Below, piece by piece: positions 60,385 through 64,000 of a stretch of 64,000 nucleotides of DNA. The number at the start of each line of letters is the position of its first letter. Position 1 is the stretch's first letter. The notes beneath the pieces are model-generated. The model did no database searches. It was not told where the DNA came from and saw only the letters and a program-made list of their open reading frames with translations. Both the position numbers and the translations under genes were made by a program. The DNA is from RH-AL1 sp964244495 (GTDB taxonomy: Bacteria; Pseudomonadota; Alphaproteobacteria; Rhizobiales; Beijerinckiaceae): contig CAXTIU010000017.1 in assembly GCA_964244495.1 (NCBI GenBank), forward strand, positions 1-64,000. The letters are read 5' to 3'.

Positions 60385-61782
60385 ATGTCCCAGCTCAATG
60401 ATCCCTCTGCCGAGCAGCTCGCCTACGAGCGGTGGCGCCACAAAGTCTACCTGCAGTGGCTGTCCTACCGCCTCGATGACGGCCTGATCCCGCCGCCGTG
60501 GGGCCTGCGTCACCATCCCCAGTTCTTTAAAGAAGAGCGCCGCGTGGCGGCCGAGGTGTGGGCCTCCGGTTTCCGCTTTTACTTCAAAGGGCATCCGAAC
60601 CCGCTGTACGCCGCGAACCAGGCGCGCGAGCAGGACAAGTACATGGAAGTGTGGTTCCTGCGTTACCCCGAACCCGACGTCCTGCTCGGCGTGCCCCTGG
60701 CTGACCGCATCGCCAGCGCGCAGCGGACGTGGGACCAGCGCAACGCGCCCGCCGGCCCGACGCCGCGGGCGCGGGCGGACGATGACGACGATGATGGTCC
60801 CCGCGAGCACAGCGACACCCGCCCACTGACGCGCGACGACTTCCCCGACGCCGAGGGCTGGTACCGGTTCAAGCACGAGGGCGGCTTTACCTTCTCCTGC
60901 GACTGGGAGGAGACGGTCGGTGACGGACCGTACGCCACGCTCCACCGCGCCGCCCACCCGCCGACGAAGCGGCGTATGGGGTGGTCGGACGGCATCACCG
61001 AGGAGCAGTTCGCCAACGTCTACAACGCGGTCGCCTTCGCCAACGACCGCGGGTGCATCATGAACACCCACCTCGCTGTGACGTGGTCGATGGTGGGCGC
61101 GGTGCACGACCCGCAGGTGCTGAACAAGCACGAGCGCCTGCTCGAAGCACTGCGGAAGTTCTTGACGAAGACGCTCGGCTTGCCGGCGGCCTGCTGGGTG
61201 TGGGTGCTGGAGAAGGCGGACGGGCGAGGGCTGCACTCGCACATCCTGCTGCACGTGCCGACGGAAAGCTTGGGCAGGCTGAAGGACATGGTGAAAGGCG
61301 CCGTCGCGACCCTCACGGGCGAGACGCCGGCCAAGACGAATGAGGGTAGCGCCATCTACATCCGGCACGACGACAGCTTCGAAAGCCAGTGGGTGTGGTT
61401 CCTGTACTTCATGAAAGGCTTGGACTTCGACCGGGCCGCGCCGGAGCCGTGGCAGCAGGACTTCGCTATCATTTACGGCCGCGTCCTCCGGATGCCGCCG
61501 GTCGCGCAGGGGCGCTTCCGCGGGCAGCGGGTTGGCACGGCGCGGGCGCTGGGCTCGGCGGCGCGGGCGAAAGCAAACTTTCAGAGCCAGTGGGACCGCG
61601 GCCAGCGGACGGCCGAGCAGCTCTACATCTCGAACTACCAGGAACTGAGCACGATAAGCCGGGGCCTTGCGTCCTTCGGGGGCCAGGATGCCCTGCCCAT
61701 AGAACTGCCGGTCAAGCCGGTATTCCCCGAGAGGCTGAACCTGCTGGTGCTTGAAGCGGAAAGCGACGACAAAAGTCGGTGA
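60385..61782 (+). CDS. HUH-endonuclease-like replication (Rep) protein
   Basis: This 465-residue protein has features in the order expected for HUH Rep/relaxase proteins: motif I-like CIMNTHLAVTWSMVG, motif II with paired histidines in DGRGLHSHILLHVPTES, and motif III with a candidate active Tyr in WVWFLYFMKGLDFDR (Y-x2-K). Such enzymes nick one strand to start rolling-circle replication or mobilisation. ATG 60385 is chosen because GGAAG lies six bases before it. An acidic linker (Asp run near residue 135) separates a variable N-terminal region. Palindromes lie downstream. Confidence 0.65.
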   Translation: MSQLNDPSAEQLAYERWRHKVYLQWLSYRLDDGLIPPPWGLRHHPQFFKEERRVAAEVWASGFRFYFKGHPNPLYAANQAREQDKYMEVWFLRYPEPDVLLGVPLADRIASAQRTWDQRNAPAGPTPRARADDDDDDGPREHSDTRPLTRDDFPDAEGWYRFKHEGGFTFSCDWEETVGDGPYATLHRAAHPPTKRRMGWSDGITEEQFANVYNAVAFANDRGCIMNTHLAVTWSMVGAVHDPQVLNKHERLLEALRKFLTKTLGLPAACWVWVLEKADGRGLHSHILLHVPTESLGRLKDMVKGAVATLTGETPAKTNEGSAIYIRHDDSFESQWVWFLYFMKGLDFDRAAPEPWQQDFAIIYGRVLRMPPVAQGRFRGQRVGTARALGSAARAKANFQSQWDRGQRTAEQLYISNYQELSTISRGLASFGGQDALPIELPVKPVFPERLNLLVLEAESDDKSR

Positions 61783-61800
61783 AGCTCTGTGGGGAAAAAG

Positions 61801-61852
61801 CGGAAGGGGGTTCAGACAAAAACGGAAGACGCTTTCGGTCAAATACCGGAAG
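61801..61852. repeat. Three short direct repeats (CGGAAG)
   Basis: CGGAAG occurs at 61801-61806, 61823-61828 and 61847-61852, with similar A-rich left flanks on the first two. Period is about 22-24 bases. It could be a small iteron-like set just after the Rep-like gene, but the unit is short. Confidence 0.35.
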
Positions 61853-61944
61853 GGCCCTGGCAGAACCTCCAACTTCATCAATGGCTTACAGAACCTGATT
61901 TGGCACTGCGTTTTTCTGGCGCCTGGAAGTGCGTCAAGGCGGGT

Positions 61945-61960
61945 CTGCACAGCTGTGCAG
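61945..61960. repeat. Perfect 16-bp palindrome
   Basis: CTGCACAGCTGTGCAG is a complete inverted repeat without spacer, 163 bases after the Rep-like stop codon. It could be a cruciform nick site or operator. No gene starts immediately next to it. Confidence 0.6.
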
Positions 61961-62158
61961 GATGACGACGGAGGGGGGCTCAACGAGCATCATTCAAGCA
62001 CAGCGGCGGGGGTCGTCAGCGTAAGTTCGTCTTGATCGGACGGGCAGCTTTGTAAGGAGGATGCCGGCGCACGCCCGACCTCTACATCTTCATCGACTGC
62101 TTGTCCCAAGATGAGGAAGGAATAAAGAACCAGACCTTCGTTGAGATCTCCCCCTCTG

Positions 62159-62213
62159 TGACGGTCGGATAGTGAGTGTGTCTGACGGTCAGACAGACAG
62201 TGCTTCTTATAAT
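62159..62213 (+). promoter_or_regulatory. 17-bp palindrome with nearby TATAAT box
   Basis: TGTCTGACGGTCAGACA (62179-62195) is a perfect palindrome around a central G. TGACGGTC also occurs at 62159-62166 in direct orientation to 62183-62190. A TATAAT box lies at 62208-62213 in an AT-rich patch. It fits a regulated promoter or origin element. No supported gene lies immediately downstream on the plus strand. Confidence 0.5.
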
Positions 62214-62487
62214 TTGGCTCGTTCAAGTATATTGCAACCAGCGGCGATAAAAAAGTTTGCGCTCTGCCTGACGAAGATTCGCACCTGCCCTCATCCAATG
62301 TTTTCAGCAAGCCGGGTGAGCCTACAATGGAGTGCTTCCGCCCTTCCGGATCACGGACGGGCCTGTTCTGTCCGAGCGGGTACGGTGCGTGTCGCGAGGG
62401 TGAAATGCGGCAGTCTGAGTGATCGCCGACTGCCTTCTCCGGCGCGCTTGCCACCGAGCAGACCATGTCGTTCATCGCCGCTCCCGG

Positions 62488-62694
62488 TCAGACCTTGGAG
62501 CTGATCAGCGGCTGGCGAGCGAGCCACTCCTCGGCGTCGATAACGGCAATGATCGTGCGACTGAACACCTTGCGGGCGCGAAGCTGCCCGTCGCGGATGA
62601 GAAGGTAAGCGCTGCTCCGGCTGATGCCCGCCCATTTGGCGAACTCCTTCACCGACATTGCGCCGACCAAAGGAAGCTGGTTCTTGGTGATCAT
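62488..62694 (-). CDS. AlpA/excisionase-like helix-turn-helix protein
   Basis: This 68-residue protein has the HTH_17 (MerR-like excisionase) domain: MSVKEFAKWAGISRSSAYLLIRDGQLRARKVFSRTIIAVIDAEEWLARQP, with the typical SVKEFA..GISRSSAY..I..G.L.A motif. Such proteins regulate or direct excision for P4-type integrases; the integrase gene lies 214 bases upstream on the same strand. ATG at 62694 is in frame with a modest ribosome-binding site. The gap 62695-62908 has no supported gene. Confidence 0.85.
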   Translation of the reverse strand: MITKNQLPLVGAMSVKEFAKWAGISRSSAYLLIRDGQLRARKVFSRTIIAVIDAEEWLARQPLISSKV

Positions 62695-62908
62695 CTTGAC
62701 GGTCCAGGTACGGTTGGGGACGCGCCCATATAGGAACGGACGGCTGTGGCCGAGGACGACCGCTTGCGAGCGCTTGAACCACGGTCCTGCTACCCAAACG
62801 CCCGCCCCAAGTCCATCAGCCGCTGGTTCGAGGTGGTGTATGCCCGACTTCGCCACCCATCCCACGTGCCCGCTTCCTGGTGATGCGCGGGATGAGCAGC
62901 GCGCCGAT

Positions 62909-64000
62909 CTAGGCGTCCACCATCTCGGCCGGCTCGTGCAGGAGCACGACCGTGTCCTCTGCGGCCGGTTCGCAGAAGGCAGCCCAGGCGGCCATGAGCA
63001 GCCGGCGCTTCTCGAACAGGTCGCCGCGACGGTAGGCCGCCTCCACCCTGTTCGGGATCGTGTGGGCCAGCGCCATCTCGCACACGTCGGATTGGAAGTT
63101 GGTGCGCTCGCTTGCCCAGTCCCGAAACGTCGAACGGAACCCATGCGTGGTGACCGCAACTCCAAGCCGGCGCAGCGTCATCAGCAGGGCCATGTTGGAC
63201 AGTGCCGCATTCCTCTTGGCGCCGGGAAAGACGTGGTCGCCCGTGCGCACCGCAGCCAGTGCATTCAGATTGGCGATGGCACGATCCGACAAGGGAACGC
63301 GGTGCTCCACGCCGGCCTTCATGCGCGCGGCCGGGATCGTCCAGGTCGCGCTGGCGAGGTCGATCTCCGCCCAGGTGGCACCGAGCGCCTCGCCGGTGCG
63401 CGTTGCGGTGAGCACGATAAACTCAAGTGCGCGGGCGGACATGGCGTCGAGTTCGCGCAACCGACCGATGAAGGCGGGCGTGTCGTCGATCGGCAGCGCG
63501 GCATGATGGCCGCGAGACAGCTTGGAGCGCTTGGGCAAGAGATGGTCCAGGTGGCCGCGCCAAGCTGCCGGGTTATCACCAGTACGAAGCCCCTCCGCCT
63601 TGGCGGCGTTCAGCACGGCCTCGATCCGCCCGCGCACACGCGCCGCCGTCTCAGGCTTCGGCATCCAGATCGGAGTGAGGCAGGCGAGCACGTCGGCCGT
63701 CGTGATCGAGTCCACCGGCTTAGCGGCGATCTTAGCGGCGTAGGTCGCCAGCGTGGAGCGCCACTGCGCCCGGTGCTTGGCGTTGCGCCACTGGCTTTCC
63801 TTGGTCGTGATCAGCTTGTCGGCAAAGGCGCCAAACGTCGGTTTGACGACGACGACGACGGCCTCGCGCGCGCTGAGCGGGTTCACACCATCAAGCAGCG
63901 CTTGGCGGTGCTGGGCAGCGATCACCCGCGCCTTGGCCAGCGACACGTCCCGCAACGGACCGAGGCCCATTTCGCGCTGCCGGCCGTCGCGCGTGAACAT
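62909..64000 (-). CDS. P4-type tyrosine integrase (5' end outside window)
   Basis: The visible 363 residues contain the DUF4102-type arm (REMGLGPLRDVSLAKARVIAAQHRQALLDGVNPL), the SAM-like core-binding domain and the catalytic domain with the first Arg in TATRTGEALGATWAEIDL, the HGFR box in TTHGFRSTFRDWASE and the downstream LAHTIPNRVEAAYRRGDL with the region expected to carry the nucleophile Tyr (AAYRRGD). It integrates island DNA, commonly at tRNA 3' ends. The gene runs off the right edge, so its start and the nearby att site are not seen. Confidence 0.93.
   Translation of the reverse strand: MFTRDGRQREMGLGPLRDVSLAKARVIAAQHRQALLDGVNPLSAREAVVVVVKPTFGAFADKLITTKESQWRNAKHRAQWRSTLATYAAKIAAKPVDSITTADVLACLTPIWMPKPETAARVRGRIEAVLNAAKAEGLRTGDNPAAWRGHLDHLLPKRSKLSRGHHAALPIDDTPAFIGRLRELDAMSARALEFIVLTATRTGEALGATWAEIDLASATWTIPAARMKAGVEHRVPLSDRAIANLNALAAVRTGDHVFPGAKRNAALSNMALLMTLRRLGVAVTTHGFRSTFRDWASERTNFQSDVCEMALAHTIPNRVEAAYRRGDLFEKRRLLMAAWAAFCEPAAEDTVVLLHEPAEMVDA

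Larger units (their letters stand above)
61783..62487. other. 705-base non-coding stretch after the Rep-like gene
   Basis: No convincing gene on either strand; the longest frames lack domains and good starts. It holds three CGGAAG copies spaced 22-24 bases apart, a perfect 16-base palindrome, a 17-base palindrome with a nearby TATAAT, and an AT-rich patch (62200-62280). This composition is more like an origin or control region than a decayed gene. Confidence 0.5.

Noticed and set aside
61990..62475. 161-codon minus-strand frame in the gap after the Rep-like gene
   Set aside because: No domain, no ribosome-binding site, and it covers the palindromes; more likely chance.

Overview
The window comes from the chromosome of a very GC-rich phototrophic alphaproteobacterium, most likely in or near the Hyphomicrobiales (Rhizobiales). 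The evidence is a bacteriochlorophyll/spirilloxanthin photosynthesis gene cluster, PpsR/CrtJ-type TGT-N12-ACA operators, a FYDLN-type zinc-ribbon protein beside aroA-cmk, and an alphaproteobacterial rpsA. I cannot fix the genus from sequence alone.

Region 1 (1-16593), photosynthesis. In order: the end of bchD, an alpha/beta hydrolase, bchO, crtI-crtB, a small membrane protein, crtC and crtD on the minus strand, crtE-crtF, bchC-bchX-bchY-bchZ, pufQ-pufB-pufA, and a heme oxygenase. Together they encode part of Mg-chelatase, the chlorophyllide a reductase steps and the carotenoid route from FPP to spirilloxanthin-type carotenoids (no crtA seen), and the LH1 antenna. The reaction-centre genes pufL and pufM do not follow pufA; a strong hairpin and a heme oxygenase do.

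Region 2 (16951-32562), mostly housekeeping: a Cys-rich secreted protein, the FYDLN protein, aroA, cmk, a KirBac channel, a TPR/ATP-grasp protein, a DUF4142 protein, rpsA, a threonine aldolase, a GtrA/FAD-oxidoreductase pair, an RsmB-type methyltransferase and a heparinase-family protein.

Region 3 (32692-37811), a compact six-gene operon: TIGR04282-type glycosyltransferase, GT-C membrane glycosyltransferase, radical SAM/SPASM enzyme, GT2, nucleoside phosphorylase and a small EamA/SMR-type transporter. The gene set suggests an uncharacterised adenosylation, depurination and glycosylation pathway.

Region 4 (37971-64000), accessory island. It begins at a tRNA-Ser(GGA) and runs to a P4-type integrase cut by the window end. 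It carries a degenerate serine-recombinase-like protein, an AT-richer ParA-like/HEPN gene pair, an ArdC-type antirestriction protein, a complete type I restriction system with a small coupled gene, a possible macrodomain protein, a superinfection-immunity protein, an XRE regulator, a PD-(D/E)XK protein, a GmrSD-like DUF262/HNH nuclease, a HUH-type Rep-like protein and an AlpA-like regulator. Several genes are frameshifted or fragmentary, as expected in a defence/mobility island. The ParA-HEPN pair is the best candidate here for an undescribed system.
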